The position numbers and the translations under genes are program-made. The notes below the pieces were generated by a model. That model searched no databases. It was given only the letters and a program-made list of their open reading frames with translations, and was not told where the DNA came from. From Bacteroidales bacterium (GTDB lineage Bacteria; Bacteroidota; Bacteroidia; Bacteroidales; Dysgonomonadaceae): a stretch of 22,060 nt of DNA. The number at the start of each line of letters is the position of its first letter. Positions within the stretch are counted from its first letter, which is position 1. The stretch is from positions 1 through 22,060 of the forward strand of contig JAAYFR010000147.1 of NCBI GenBank assembly GCA_012728155.1, given 5' to 3'. Of this stretch, positions 7,962-15,757 are shown one piece after another.

Positions 7962-7969
7962 CAAAGATA
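7962..7969 (-). promoter_or_regulatory. Candidate -7 element for the rex operon
   Basis: The minus strand reads TATCTTTG, a perfect match to the Bacteroidota -7 consensus TAnnTTTG, 29 bp before the rex ATG. The usual TTTG -33 partner is not obvious, so this is a half-supported promoter. Confidence 0.45.
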
Positions 7970-8011
7970 GGCTCTTTTACTGAAATTTTTATTTAATCGC
8001 TAATGAATAAT

Positions 8012-8818
8012 TTATGGATGCCTGGTCCCCGATACATCTTTCAAGACAGCCTTGATGGAGCCAAATTTAAGCGTTGTGTCAATAATCACCGGAATACGGT
8101 TTTCATCATTGGTAATCGAAGCTTTTAAAGCCTCTTTTTGGTTGGAGAAAGCATCATCAAGAATAATCATCGTAAGATTAATCACTTCATAATTTTTCCC
8201 ATTATTCGCTTTTACCGAAGAGATACCCTGATAATTCACATACATATTCACCGGTTTCCTGCCTGCAATAAAACGGATAGGATACCTGTCGCCAGATTTC
8301 ATGCCTTCATAATCGAGGTTCCGGATATAAGGCAATATAGAGAGGTAGTCATAGGTGCAATCATCAGTGGTAACCACCTCATCGAATTGCTCTTTCCCAT
8401 TCATGATGCGAAATACACGTATCTTTATCTTTTCCCCATCATAGGTGTAGGATTGTCTCTCCACAGAATAGTCTTTCCCTTCAGACGCCTCCTTGGTAAA
8501 CAACAAAGGACGAAGATCCTTGTCTATAAAAGAGGTGAGCGTGTCGTTTACAGTGTATATATTACCTGCCAAACCGGTGGTATTGAACATCATCACCATC
8601 TTATAGGCATTTTCTCCCCGATAGTTGGCATCGGTCACGGAGAGCGATCCTCTGCCGGCACGTGCGTTGAAAAAACCTAAATTCAAATAGAGGTCATACT
8701 TTATTTCCTCACCGCTCGTAAAAGTGGTATTGGTAAGCCTACATTGTGCATCTGCCCCTGTTATATAAAAAAGTAAAAAAAGCGATACAAAGATAGTTTT
8801 AGCTCTCTGATTGGTCAT
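8012..8818 (-). CDS. DUF3108 domain-containing exported protein
   Basis: A 268-residue protein with a signal peptide ending near ADAQC (residues 22-26), then a beta-rich domain that fits DUF3108. Typical features are GEEIKYDLYLNLGFFNARAG near residue 40, followed by regularly spaced strands, YDYLSILPYIRNLDY in the middle, and the closing LKFGSIKAVLKDV. The family is periplasmic or envelope-associated, and its function has not been established. It follows the Ig-like lipoprotein gene by 55 bp on the same strand, so co-transcription is likely, and ends 79 bp before rex. No catalytic motif is evident. Confidence 0.88.
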   Translation of the reverse strand: MTNQRAKTIFVSLFLLFYITGADAQCRLTNTTFTSGEEIKYDLYLNLGFFNARAGRGSLSVTDANYRGENAYKMVMMFNTTGLAGNIYTVNDTLTSFIDKDLRPLLFTKEASEGKDYSVERQSYTYDGEKIKIRVFRIMNGKEQFDEVVTTDDCTYDYLSILPYIRNLDYEGMKSGDRYPIRFIAGRKPVNMYVNYQGISSVKANNGKNYEVINLTMIILDDAFSNQKEALKASITNDENRIPVIIDTTLKFGSIKAVLKDVSGTRHP

Positions 8819-8873
8819 ATTTATAATTTTACGGAATATATGTCTACCATAACTAACGCATACCTCCCGATTG

Positions 8874-10817
8874 CTATCTCATATTGGAGGAGACTCCCGA
8901 TCCTCCTCTGGAGGAGGAAGAACCCTGCTGGTTTTGCCGCTGCTGTTGCTCTCTCTCCAGATTGGGATTGCGTTTCTTTTTCTCTTCCGGTTTGTTCTTG
9001 GTGATCTCCAGCAACTTCTGATTAAATAACGGCGTCTCCTTCACATTCCAATCTTCCAAATGATCCGAAAAAGCCCTTATCGTGAATTTCCCGGGATAAT
9101 AGAACACCTCTTCCGGCTGTCTCCCCTCTTCATAATTTCCGGTAGTCCATACACCATCATCATTTTCATCTATCACTATGCGTGCATAAACCTCACCGGG
9201 AGGTAGATCCTGAAATCTTACCTTGTTCGATTTGACCCAACTTTTTCGAAAAGGTTTATCCGACTTGTCCAGCAGCTCCACAAAAGCAGGCTTCCCCTCC
9301 GGTAGGCCGCTAATGGATATCTCCATATTCCCATACTGATCCACCTCATTCACGGTGAAAGATTGCTCATACTTATTGTTCCAAAGTCCATAATGGCTCA
9401 TGATCGCGGCCGAGTCAATCACCATCTTGTATTTCCCACCCGGTTCCCAACGGGGACGCAGCGTGAACTTGCGCGAATTCAACGAATCGGATTCCAGGCG
9501 GAAAGGTATCGCCTCAAAGAGGGAGTCCACCTCTATCAGTAATTGTACGTAAGAGGAATCGAAAGCAATCACAGGATGCTCAAATTCTATCCGGACGGGA
9601 TTGAATAGCTCAAATGTAGATTGAATGTTTGTCTTGATATTCAAGAAAGTGATCTGTTCTTCCTCCTCTTTCTCTTTCTTCTCCGCCGGAGCGCGGTCGC
9701 GACCCGACCGCCTCATATTGAGATGAAGTGTATCGGTAGCAATATAATTATTGTTGAGCGAATCGGTTCGGATATAATGGATCTGCATACTCAATGAATC
9801 TCGTTGATAAATCAATGAGTCGGTAATCCAAAGCATGAGCGTATCGTTTTTAGCGCTCCGTTCGGTGATATACCAATCATTATCCTTCACTTCCGGATCC
9901 AAGAGAAAAAAAGTGGCCTGCTCGGTGGGCGCAGCGAAAAAGAGGTTGATCCGATGCGCTTCAGGACGCTCATACTTCTGCAGGAATTGCCGCTGGAAAT
10001 CGGACAGGAAAGAGCGTAGCAGCAGCTCATCCGGCAAAAAACGGGTATAATGTACCGTATAGATCGTGTCGATGGTAAGACTGTCTTGGAAAATCGTATC
10101 CTGCCGTACCGCCGGCATGGTAGAGGGTATCACAATAGAGTCCAGAAAAGCAATCTGTTCCTGCGGATTATCATACTTATAATCCCTGTTCAAGTCATTC
10201 AGCGCAAACACCCTATATTCTCCCGGAGCCATCCCCCGCACGACGAACCGCCCACGTGAATCGGTCCTGGAGATCCGCTCAAACGGAATATGAGTAAAAG
10301 CCGTATCATCGTGATTCGAATGGATACCCACATAGATAGCACTCACCGGCTCTAAATTATCGGCTGTAAGCACTCTACCCGCAATTGAGAGGGTATCAAG
10401 CCGGTCACCGGTAGAAAAAGAATAGAGAAAATTTTCCAACGGATTGCCTTCGTTATTATCCACGATGGCATCACCAAAATCGATGGTGTAGGTGGTATTG
10501 ACCAACAGTGTATCTTTCAGTTCCACAATCGCATTTTTCCCCGCCGCACGGATGACCGGCATATTTTTCTGGGGAGGAGTAATAATCACCTTCTCACTCG
10601 GCTTCTCAATTTTAATATTCTCATCAAATTCAATTGAAATCCGTGTCGGACTTGCATTCAACGAATTAAAATCGGGATTCGCCTTTTTCACAACCGGCGT
10701 ATCCACGTCGTATGCCCCTCCGGTAGGTGAGGCCATATTGGCACAGGAGTAAGCCACAACCGCCACCAACGTCACAAGGAATAACCAAGAAAGAAAAGTG
10801 AAAAATCTATGTAACAT
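8874..10817 (-). CDS. Large lipoprotein with Ig-like (Big_5-type) domain
   Basis: From the ATG at 10817 the product is 647 residues. The N-terminus is a lipoprotein signal ending in VAYSC, with Cys25 followed by ANMASPTGG. Next comes a bacterial Ig-like region (about 40-140) containing ISIEFDENI and TYTIDFGDAIVDNNEGNPLENF, then a carboxypeptidase-regulatory-like fold (LSIAGRVLTADNLEP through GEYRVFALNDLNRDYKYDNP), a long beta-rich middle and a Gln/Ser/Gly-rich tail. The frame extends upstream to a TTG at 10844, but that codon overlaps a TACATTTG -7 promoter element, so ATG 10817 is preferred. Many Bacteroidota carry such a protein; its role is unknown, probably a structural or cell-envelope one. 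DUF2851 lies upstream and DUF3108 downstream. Confidence 0.87.
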   Translation of the reverse strand: MLHRFFTFLSWLFLVTLVAVVAYSCANMASPTGGAYDVDTPVVKKANPDFNSLNASPTRISIEFDENIKIEKPSEKVIITPPQKNMPVIRAAGKNAIVELKDTLLVNTTYTIDFGDAIVDNNEGNPLENFLYSFSTGDRLDTLSIAGRVLTADNLEPVSAIYVGIHSNHDDTAFTHIPFERISRTDSRGRFVVRGMAPGEYRVFALNDLNRDYKYDNPQEQIAFLDSIVIPSTMPAVRQDTIFQDSLTIDTIYTVHYTRFLPDELLLRSFLSDFQRQFLQKYERPEAHRINLFFAAPTEQATFFLLDPEVKDNDWYITERSAKNDTLMLWITDSLIYQRDSLSMQIHYIRTDSLNNNYIATDTLHLNMRRSGRDRAPAEKKEKEEEEQITFLNIKTNIQSTFELFNPVRIEFEHPVIAFDSSYVQLLIEVDSLFEAIPFRLESDSLNSRKFTLRPRWEPGGKYKMVIDSAAIMSHYGLWNNKYEQSFTVNEVDQYGNMEISISGLPEGKPAFVELLDKSDKPFRKSWVKSNKVRFQDLPPGEVYARIVIDENDDGVWTTGNYEEGRQPEEVFYYPGKFTIRAFSDHLEDWNVKETPLFNQKLLEITKNKPEEKKKRNPNLEREQQQRQNQQGSSSSRGGSGVSSNMR

Positions 10818-10841
10818 TTGTGTAAAACGCAATTTTCGACA

Positions 10842-10849
10842 CAAATGTA
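10842..10849 (-). promoter_or_regulatory. Candidate -7 element for the Ig-like lipoprotein gene
   Basis: TACATTTG on the minus strand matches TAnnTTTG. Its position places transcription start about 20 nt before the ATG at 10817 and excludes the TTG at 10844 as a start. No clear TTTG lies at the -33 spacing. Confidence 0.45.
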
Positions 10850-10879
10850 CAATGATTTGTGCACTCTTGCACTATTTTT

Positions 10880-12178
10880 TCATTTTTTACCACTTTGGGA
10901 AAGCAAGTGGTGGCCGATTCTGCAGAAAAGGCACTTCCGGGGATCACAATAGGCCCTTCTCAATTGAATAATCGCCTGCGTATCAAATGCGTTACGGGGA
11001 ATTATCCCCGCTTCACAAAACTCCGAAACAATTATATTCCTCTCCGGTTTTAACGATTCTAAAAGAAGGATGGCACTATCACAGTAACGCTCGGAAGCAG
11101 TTTTTTTTCCGTAGGCAAATAAGATAGGAGCCACCACATTGATCAACAAGAGCTGTCTCGACATGCCTCCCAATTGATTGTCCAATTGGGGAGATTGCTT
11201 TCCGAAAGAGTAATGGGTCTGCCAATATTGAGAAGGCGATATCCGAAAGAGCAACATCCAGTCGTCAACCCCCTTCTGCTCCAACACCTGAGAGAAAAGA
11301 CGCCCCGCCGATTGCAGCAATGCTGCCAGTTGTGCTATACGTACTTCAGGAAATGAACGGGGACGAACCCTCATGCGTTTGAATAGATGACCTTCCAAAG
11401 GGGTGAGTGCATATTTTCTTCTTAAGAAATTATATTCATCCTGCAACTGAAGGAAATAGAGATCCTCCCCCGTTTCCCTCTCTCCAAGCTGCTCCAACAA
11501 ACCGGCCTGCCCAAAAAGAAGTGCCTCCACCTGAAATAGACTCTCTCCATGCCGCTGGATCAATCTGAATGGCAATGAAAAGGCAAGCCGCTCAAACAGA
11601 TCGCTATTCAATCCAAAACCGAAGTTACGCGTAAGCAATATATAAAATGCTTCATCCCACGACTGGTGAGATCGATCGAGATAAGTATAGATATCATTGG
11701 TTTTCCGCTCCAACCGCTCAATCGCCAATCGCCCGAGAAAAGGGCGGATAAATGTCTCCGGCAGGGAAAAAAGATAATCCTTGCAAGGAACGGCACTATG
11801 ACTGTGAATCAGATAATCGGAATTTCTACGTATCTCGTCGGAAACCGGCAGCTTGCACTGCGGCACCTCTTCTCCACTCTCATTTTTTATGACCCTACCC
11901 AGACGCTCCGACAGGTGTAGAATCACCGAGTTATAACTTTTGTCGGTATGATGCCCATGTCGCTCCCATTCATCCGAAGAGCGGTGAATTTCTATATCTC
12001 CTACCCATATCTTGTCGCCAATCCGCACCTTGGCATTGAAGAAATCGGGACCGGCATGCTGATTATGCATCCCCGGATCAATCACCTCTATCCTCTGACC
12101 ATCCATCGTCTCCAGCGAATTGAATGGATAAAGCCTGAACTTCCATATATAATGGAGCAATTCTTCTTTATAAGACAT
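10880..12178 (-). CDS. DUF2851 family protein
   Basis: A 432-residue protein without signal peptide or membrane segments. The N-terminus MSYKEELLHYIWKFRLY, the block GMHNQHAGPDFFNAKVRIGD and WVGDIEIHRSSDEWERHGHH, followed by YNSVILH, are family features. This part contains several conserved Asp, Glu and His residues and resembles a nuclease-like core, but that reading is inference. The C-terminus carries a compact Cys/His cluster, Cys411, Cys416, Cys419, His423 and His424, which could bind a metal. It is transcribed from its own promoter at 12226-12256 and is followed 62 bp later by the Ig-like lipoprotein. The family's function is not known to me. Confidence 0.9.
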   Translation of the reverse strand: MSYKEELLHYIWKFRLYPFNSLETMDGQRIEVIDPGMHNQHAGPDFFNAKVRIGDKIWVGDIEIHRSSDEWERHGHHTDKSYNSVILHLSERLGRVIKNESGEEVPQCKLPVSDEIRRNSDYLIHSHSAVPCKDYLFSLPETFIRPFLGRLAIERLERKTNDIYTYLDRSHQSWDEAFYILLTRNFGFGLNSDLFERLAFSLPFRLIQRHGESLFQVEALLFGQAGLLEQLGERETGEDLYFLQLQDEYNFLRRKYALTPLEGHLFKRMRVRPRSFPEVRIAQLAALLQSAGRLFSQVLEQKGVDDWMLLFRISPSQYWQTHYSFGKQSPQLDNQLGGMSRQLLLINVVAPILFAYGKKTASERYCDSAILLLESLKPERNIIVSEFCEAGIIPRNAFDTQAIIQLRRAYCDPRKCLFCRIGHHLLSQSGKK

Positions 12179-12225
12179 AGCGACTATATTTAAACTCCGA
12201 ATTTACAACCATTTATCGTAAAATA

Positions 12226-12256
12226 CAAATATAAACCGCTCCATTTCAGATTCAAG
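12226..12256 (-). promoter_or_regulatory. Promoter of the DUF2851 gene
   Basis: The minus strand has CTTG, exactly 19 bases, then TATATTTG, a good match to the Bacteroidota sigma-ABfr consensus TTTG-N19/21-TAnnTTTG. The implied 5' leader to the ATG at 12178 is about 40 nt. Confidence 0.65.
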
Positions 12257-12289
12257 ATTTAGAATTAATCCATCATTCACCCTTCCTAC

Positions 12290-12320
12290 TTTAAAAAATC
12301 GGGAATTTTGATTAATTTTG
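12290..12320 (+). promoter_or_regulatory. Candidate promoter of the MATE transporter gene
   Basis: TTTA, 19 bases, then TAATTTTG on the plus strand fits the Bacteroidota consensus with one mismatch in the upstream box. It is divergent from the DUF2851 promoter. If used, it gives a leader of about 280 nt before the TTG start at 12608. Confidence 0.45.
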
Positions 12321-12607
12321 CTCCCCAATACGCACTCTTCACTCTTTGTTATATAGAGAGACCCTCTTTCAACCGGGAGTTGCCCCTTTGAGCAGGAAAG
12401 CATCCCACGAATCCTTGCCTGGGATTATGACCACACGATAGCCGGCAATTCATGAAAGAATCGTCGATGAAGATATCGACATGAGGAGGGAGAAGAGAAC
12501 AGACAGTGGTAAGACCAGAATGAGGAAGTTCAATCAATGGGTGTTGGATAGTAGGATAAAGAAATAGGACAAAGCGACCGATCGTCCGGGTTATTAAAAA
12601 ATAAATT
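12321..12607 (+). other. Long leader or intergenic region before the MATE gene
   Basis: About 287 bp without a supported gene. It contains possible hairpins: GTCGAT and ATCGAC around a six-base loop near 12462-12480, ATCCCA and TGGGAT near 12392-12415, and a GAGAG/CTCT pairing near 12356-12370. Short minus-strand frames here (12203-12403 and 12349-12537) match no family I know. A regulatory leader, a small RNA or a decayed gene are all possible. Confidence 0.4.
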
Positions 12608-13990
12608 TTGCATTCACAAAGAGAACAGGATTTTCAGACTAAGAAAATTAGTAAATTAGTATGGGATTACGCCCTCCCGGGTATCGTGGGGACAATGGTC
12701 ACGGCAATGTACAACGTGATAGGACGTATCTTTATCGGACAAGGAGTTGGCGCACTGGCTATCTCCGGCCTTGCCATCACATTTCCGGTGATGAACCTCA
12801 CTGCCTCCATCGGAATGCTCGTTGGAGCAGGAGGAGCAGCCCGCATCTCTATCAGCTTGGGGAAACAGGACAGGCTGACCGCGGAGAAGATACTTGGCAA
12901 TTCATTGTTGATCACAATCCTACTCAATACGGTTTTCATCACCCTTATCCTGATCTACCTCGATCCTATCCTGAGGGCATTCGGCGCCAGCGACCTCACC
13001 ATCCCCTACGCACGCGATTATTTGCAGATCGTGCTGCTGGGAAACCTCTTTGTAAGCCTCTGTTACAACTTCAATGCAATGATGCGCTCTTCCGGATATC
13101 CCCAGAAAGCAATGATCACCATGCTGATCGGTGCCCTGTTTAATATTATCCTGACACCCATCTTCCTATATGGATTCAACCTGGGCATAAAAGGGGTAGC
13201 ATGGGCTACCGTAATCTCCATGTTTATCGGTATGCTGTTCGTTATGGACCACTTTACCCGAGGGAACAACCTGATCCGACTCCGATGGAAATATATACGA
13301 CTCGACAAGAAAATTGTCGCCTCTATCCTCTCGATAGGAATTTCACCCTTCAGCATGCAGGTGGCCGCTTCAGGTGTGGCAGCACTGCTGAATACTACAC
13401 TCTTACGATACGGGGGCGATATGGCTGTGGGAGCATATGGCATCATCAATACCGTCATCATGATTTTCACCATGATCATCATGGGACTGAACCAAGGAAC
13501 ACAACCCATTATCGGGTATAACTACGGTGCCCGTAATTTCGACAGGGTAAAAGAGACTCTTTTCTATTCAATGAAAATAGCTACGATCATCACCACCTTG
13601 ACATTTATGGTAGGCCAATTCTTCCCGCTACTGTTCGCTTCGGCTTTTACTTCCGATCCGGAACTGCTCTCTATCACCGAAAAAGGACTCAGAATCACCG
13701 TCGCCGCTTTCCCCCTTGTAGGTATACAGATAGTGGCGTCGAGCTTCTTTCAAAGCTTGGGCTATGCCGTCAAGTCTATTATACAAAGCCTAAGCCGCCA
13801 GTTGATATTCCTGGTTCCTTTTATCATCATATTCCCCCGTATATGGGGGTTGAATGGGATCTGGATTGCCATGCCCGTTGCCGATACATTGTCCACCCTC
13901 CTCTCTATCTTTCTGTTGATTATACAGCTCCGACTGCTCAATAGAATGGAAAAGGAGGATGCACAGAGGTTACAGAAACACCCTTTTTGA
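12608..13990 (+). CDS. MATE family efflux transporter
   Basis: A 460-residue inner-membrane protein with the two-bundle, 12-helix pattern of MATE antiporters, which expel drugs and organic cations using Na+ or H+ gradients. Typical motifs are DYALPGIVGTMVTAMYNVIG near residue 20, IFIGQGVGALAISGL, and in the second half GLNQGTQPIIGYNYGARN (about residues 296-313), a signature of the MepA-like branch. The start is a TTG: a TAA lies in frame two codons upstream, and the first ATG is already inside helix 1. No Shine-Dalgarno is visible. Substrate is unknown. The gene is alone between the DUF2851 gene (divergent) and gpmA. Confidence 0.93.
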   Translation: MHSQREQDFQTKKISKLVWDYALPGIVGTMVTAMYNVIGRIFIGQGVGALAISGLAITFPVMNLTASIGMLVGAGGAARISISLGKQDRLTAEKILGNSLLITILLNTVFITLILIYLDPILRAFGASDLTIPYARDYLQIVLLGNLFVSLCYNFNAMMRSSGYPQKAMITMLIGALFNIILTPIFLYGFNLGIKGVAWATVISMFIGMLFVMDHFTRGNNLIRLRWKYIRLDKKIVASILSIGISPFSMQVAASGVAALLNTTLLRYGGDMAVGAYGIINTVIMIFTMIIMGLNQGTQPIIGYNYGARNFDRVKETLFYSMKIATIITTLTFMVGQFFPLLFASAFTSDPELLSITEKGLRITVAAFPLVGIQIVASSFFQSLGYAVKSIIQSLSRQLIFLVPFIIIFPRIWGLNGIWIAMPVADTLSTLLSIFLLIIQLRLLNRMEKEDAQRLQKHPF

Positions 13991-14040
13991 TAAATTTGCA
14001 TCCCGGATAGCCGCTGTTATGCCAATTTTATGTAGTTTTG
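13991..14040 (+). promoter_or_regulatory. Candidate -7 elements upstream of gpmA
   Basis: Two matches to TAnnTTTG lie just after the MATE stop: TAAATTTG at 13991-13998 and TAGTTTTG at 14033-14040. Neither has a clear TTTG at the -33 spacing. The second would give a leader of about 100 nt. Confidence 0.35.
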
Positions 14041-14051
14041 TAAATAGGAAT

Positions 14052-14086
14052 AAAAAGTAAAAAGTAAAAAGTAAAGAGTAAAGAGC
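14052..14086 (+). repeat. Short tandem 7-bp repeat upstream of gpmA
   Basis: Five consecutive heptamers: AAAAAGT three times, then AAAGAGT and AAAGAGC. A second low-complexity stretch rich in CAATTTAAC-like units follows at about 14102-14140. Such AT-rich spacers are frequent in Bacteroidota intergenic DNA. Confidence 0.7.
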
Positions 14087-14149
14087 ACTCAGCCACTTAA
14101 TCAACAACTCAACCATTTAACAATTCAACGATTTAACAATAAAAAAAGT

Positions 14150-14896
14150 ATGAAAAGAGTAGTCTTAATTCGCCACGGCGAAAGCGTATGGAATAAAGAG
14201 AACCGTTTTACAGGATGGACCGATGTGGATCTCTCCGAAAAAGGGGTGGCAGAAGCACACAAAGCCGGTGCACTGCTAAAAAAAGAGGGATTCTGTTTCG
14301 AGAAAGCATATACCTCTTATCTGAAAAGAGCCGTAAAGACGCTCAACGTGGTACTCGACGAGATGGACCTGGACTGGATCCCGGTAGAAAAAACCTGGCG
14401 GCTGAACGAAAAACATTACGGTATGCTGCAAGGATTGAACAAGGCGGAAACAGCAGAGAAGTATGGCGATGAACAGGTCCTTATCTGGCGTCGCAGTTAT
14501 GATGTGCCACCCACTCCCCTTGAAAAGGAAGACGAACGATCTCCCTTTCAGGATATCCGCTATAAAGGGGTGGAAGAGACGAACCTCCCACTCACCGAAG
14601 CGTTGAAAGATACCGTGGAACGTATCCTCCCCTATTGGAACAATACCATTGTACCGGAAATGAAAGAGCTCAACCAGGTGATCGTGGCAGCGCACGGTAA
14701 CAGCCTCCGCGGTAATATCAAACACCTGAAAAATATCTCCGACGAAGATATTGTAAGCCTAAACCTACCCACTGCCGTTCCCTATGTCTTCGAATTCGAC
14801 GAAGAGATGAACCTGCAAAAAGACTATTTCCTGGGCGATCCGGAAGAGATAAAAAAACTGATGGATGCCGTAGCCAATCAAGGAAAAGCGAAATAA
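14150..14896 (+). CDS. gpmA: 2,3-bisphosphoglycerate-dependent phosphoglycerate mutase
   Basis: Cytoplasmic glycolytic and gluconeogenic enzyme interconverting 3- and 2-phosphoglycerate through a phosphohistidine. The 248 residues match the family length. The catalytic RHGES motif gives His9 as the phosphorylated residue; Glu87 in RLNEKHYGMLQGLNK and His182 in AAHGNSLRGN complete the active site. The start ATG follows an A-rich stretch (AAAAAAAGT), with no canonical Shine-Dalgarno. The gene ends just before a strong bidirectional terminator and is probably monocistronic. Confidence 0.97.
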   Translation: MKRVVLIRHGESVWNKENRFTGWTDVDLSEKGVAEAHKAGALLKKEGFCFEKAYTSYLKRAVKTLNVVLDEMDLDWIPVEKTWRLNEKHYGMLQGLNKAETAEKYGDEQVLIWRRSYDVPPTPLEKEDERSPFQDIRYKGVEETNLPLTEALKDTVERILPYWNNTIVPEMKELNQVIVAAHGNSLRGNIKHLKNISDEDIVSLNLPTAVPYVFEFDEEMNLQKDYFLGDPEEIKKLMDAVANQGKAK

Positions 14897-14958
14897 CGGG
14901 AAAATCCAATAAACCGGGAAAGATGCGATCCGGAAACGTGATCCGCAATATAGAGCAA

Positions 14959-14995
14959 AAAAACGGGTGCCGAATTGTATTCGATACCCGTTTTT
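14959..14995. terminator. Bidirectional intrinsic terminator between gpmA and the redoxin gene
   Basis: Inverted arms AAAAACGGGT (14959-14968) and ACCCGTTTTT (14986-14995) enclose a second stem, CGAAT and ATTCG, with a TGT loop. The A and T runs at the two ends make it work in both directions, as suits the convergent genes ending at 14896 and 15012. Confidence 0.85.
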
Positions 14996-15011
14996 AATTC
15001 GCTATCAAAAC

Positions 15012-15503
15012 TTAAAGGATTGTTTTCAAATCTTCAGGTGTGATGTTCATCGCGATAATCACTCCGTTCTCATCTATCAGATAGTTACGGAACATTTCAT
15101 TCAATTTAAAATCTTTATAGATCTTCGAATCGGTTCCACCTAACTCATAGAATTGAGTTATACTCTCCAGCTTGTCCAACATCAACGTTCTTTCTACAAC
15201 ATTTTTGTTCTTATCGAAAGAAACCGATACAAATTCAACGTCACTGCCACTTTGTTGTAGATAATTACAGAGTTGAACATTGTTCGCCCTGGACTGGGCA
15301 TGATAAGTGGCCCAAAAATTGACCACCACTTTTTTGCCTTTATAATCGTGTAAATAACGCCAATTACCTTCCAAATCCGTCAAAGCAATATTAGGAATTG
15401 CCTCTCCGGGATGATAACCTGAAGAAGGTAACGCAGTTTTTACCAAACCCGATGACAACATGAATGAGATCAACGGTAGAAGGCAAAAGCTCAAGTACTT
15501 CAT
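15012..15503 (-). CDS. Thioredoxin-fold (TlpA/AhpC-like) exported protein lacking CxxC
   Basis: A 163-residue protein with an N-terminal hydrophobic signal (residues 1-20, FCLLPLISFMLSSG) and a TlpA/redoxin-like domain: PNIALTDLEGNWRYLHDYKGKKVVVNFWATYH (split here across residues 37-68), then FVSVSFDKN and YLIDENGVIIA. Where TlpA has WATWCGPCR, this protein reads WATYHAQSR, so both redox cysteines are replaced (His68 and Ser71). It cannot perform thiol-disulfide exchange by the usual mechanism. The fold is well supported; the function is open (scaffold, chaperone or binding role). It has its own promoter at 15609-15639 and a hairpin in the leader. It converges on gpmA. Confidence 0.85.
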   Translation of the reverse strand: MKYLSFCLLPLISFMLSSGLVKTALPSSGYHPGEAIPNIALTDLEGNWRYLHDYKGKKVVVNFWATYHAQSRANNVQLCNYLQQSGSDVEFVSVSFDKNKNVVERTLMLDKLESITQFYELGGTDSKIYKDFKLNEMFRNYLIDENGVIIAMNITPEDLKTIL

Positions 15504-15573
15504 AAAAATTTAGTTTGGTTGGTACTGAGATAAAGCCACTGCTTCACGCAGCAGACCATATCCATTAACTATA

Positions 15574-15595
15574 GAGGCTTTTCGCTAAAAGCCTC
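15574..15595 (-). other. Hairpin in the 5' leader of the CxxC-less redoxin gene
   Basis: A perfect 9-bp stem, GAGGCTTTT and AAAAGCCTC, with a four-base loop. It begins a few nucleotides after the inferred transcription start on the minus strand. No U run follows on that strand; a T run (ATTTTT) follows on the plus strand, but no plus-strand gene feeds into it. Confidence 0.7.
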
Positions 15596-15608
15596 ATTTT
15601 TAGCAGGA

Positions 15609-15639
15609 CAAAAGTACATCACATTTTCTTACCGGAAAA
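15609..15639 (-). promoter_or_regulatory. Promoter of the CxxC-less redoxin gene
   Basis: The minus strand reads TTTT, 19 bases, then TACTTTTG: a full -7 element and a one-mismatch -33 element at ideal spacing. The leader to the ATG at 15503 is about 100 nt. Confidence 0.6.
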
Positions 15640-15757
15640 CTATTCCGCTAAAAAAAATACTTCTAAATGTTAATTTTATCTCCTGAGAGGGCTTATATCG
15701 CTTACTAATAGTCAGTTAACCCGTTACCTGCCTGTAGGGTAGCGCCATGCCAATTGG

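Noticed and set aside
8138..8680. Plus-strand reading frame of 180 codons rich in Ile and His
   Set aside because: Shadow of the DUF3108 gene.
10818..10844. TTG start at 10844 for the Ig-like lipoprotein
   Set aside because: The codon is part of the -7 promoter element; the ATG at 10817 gives a normal lipoprotein signal.
12203..12537. Two overlapping minus-strand frames of 62-66 codons between DUF2851 and MATE
   Set aside because: One overlaps the DUF2851 promoter; no known domain, no supported start.
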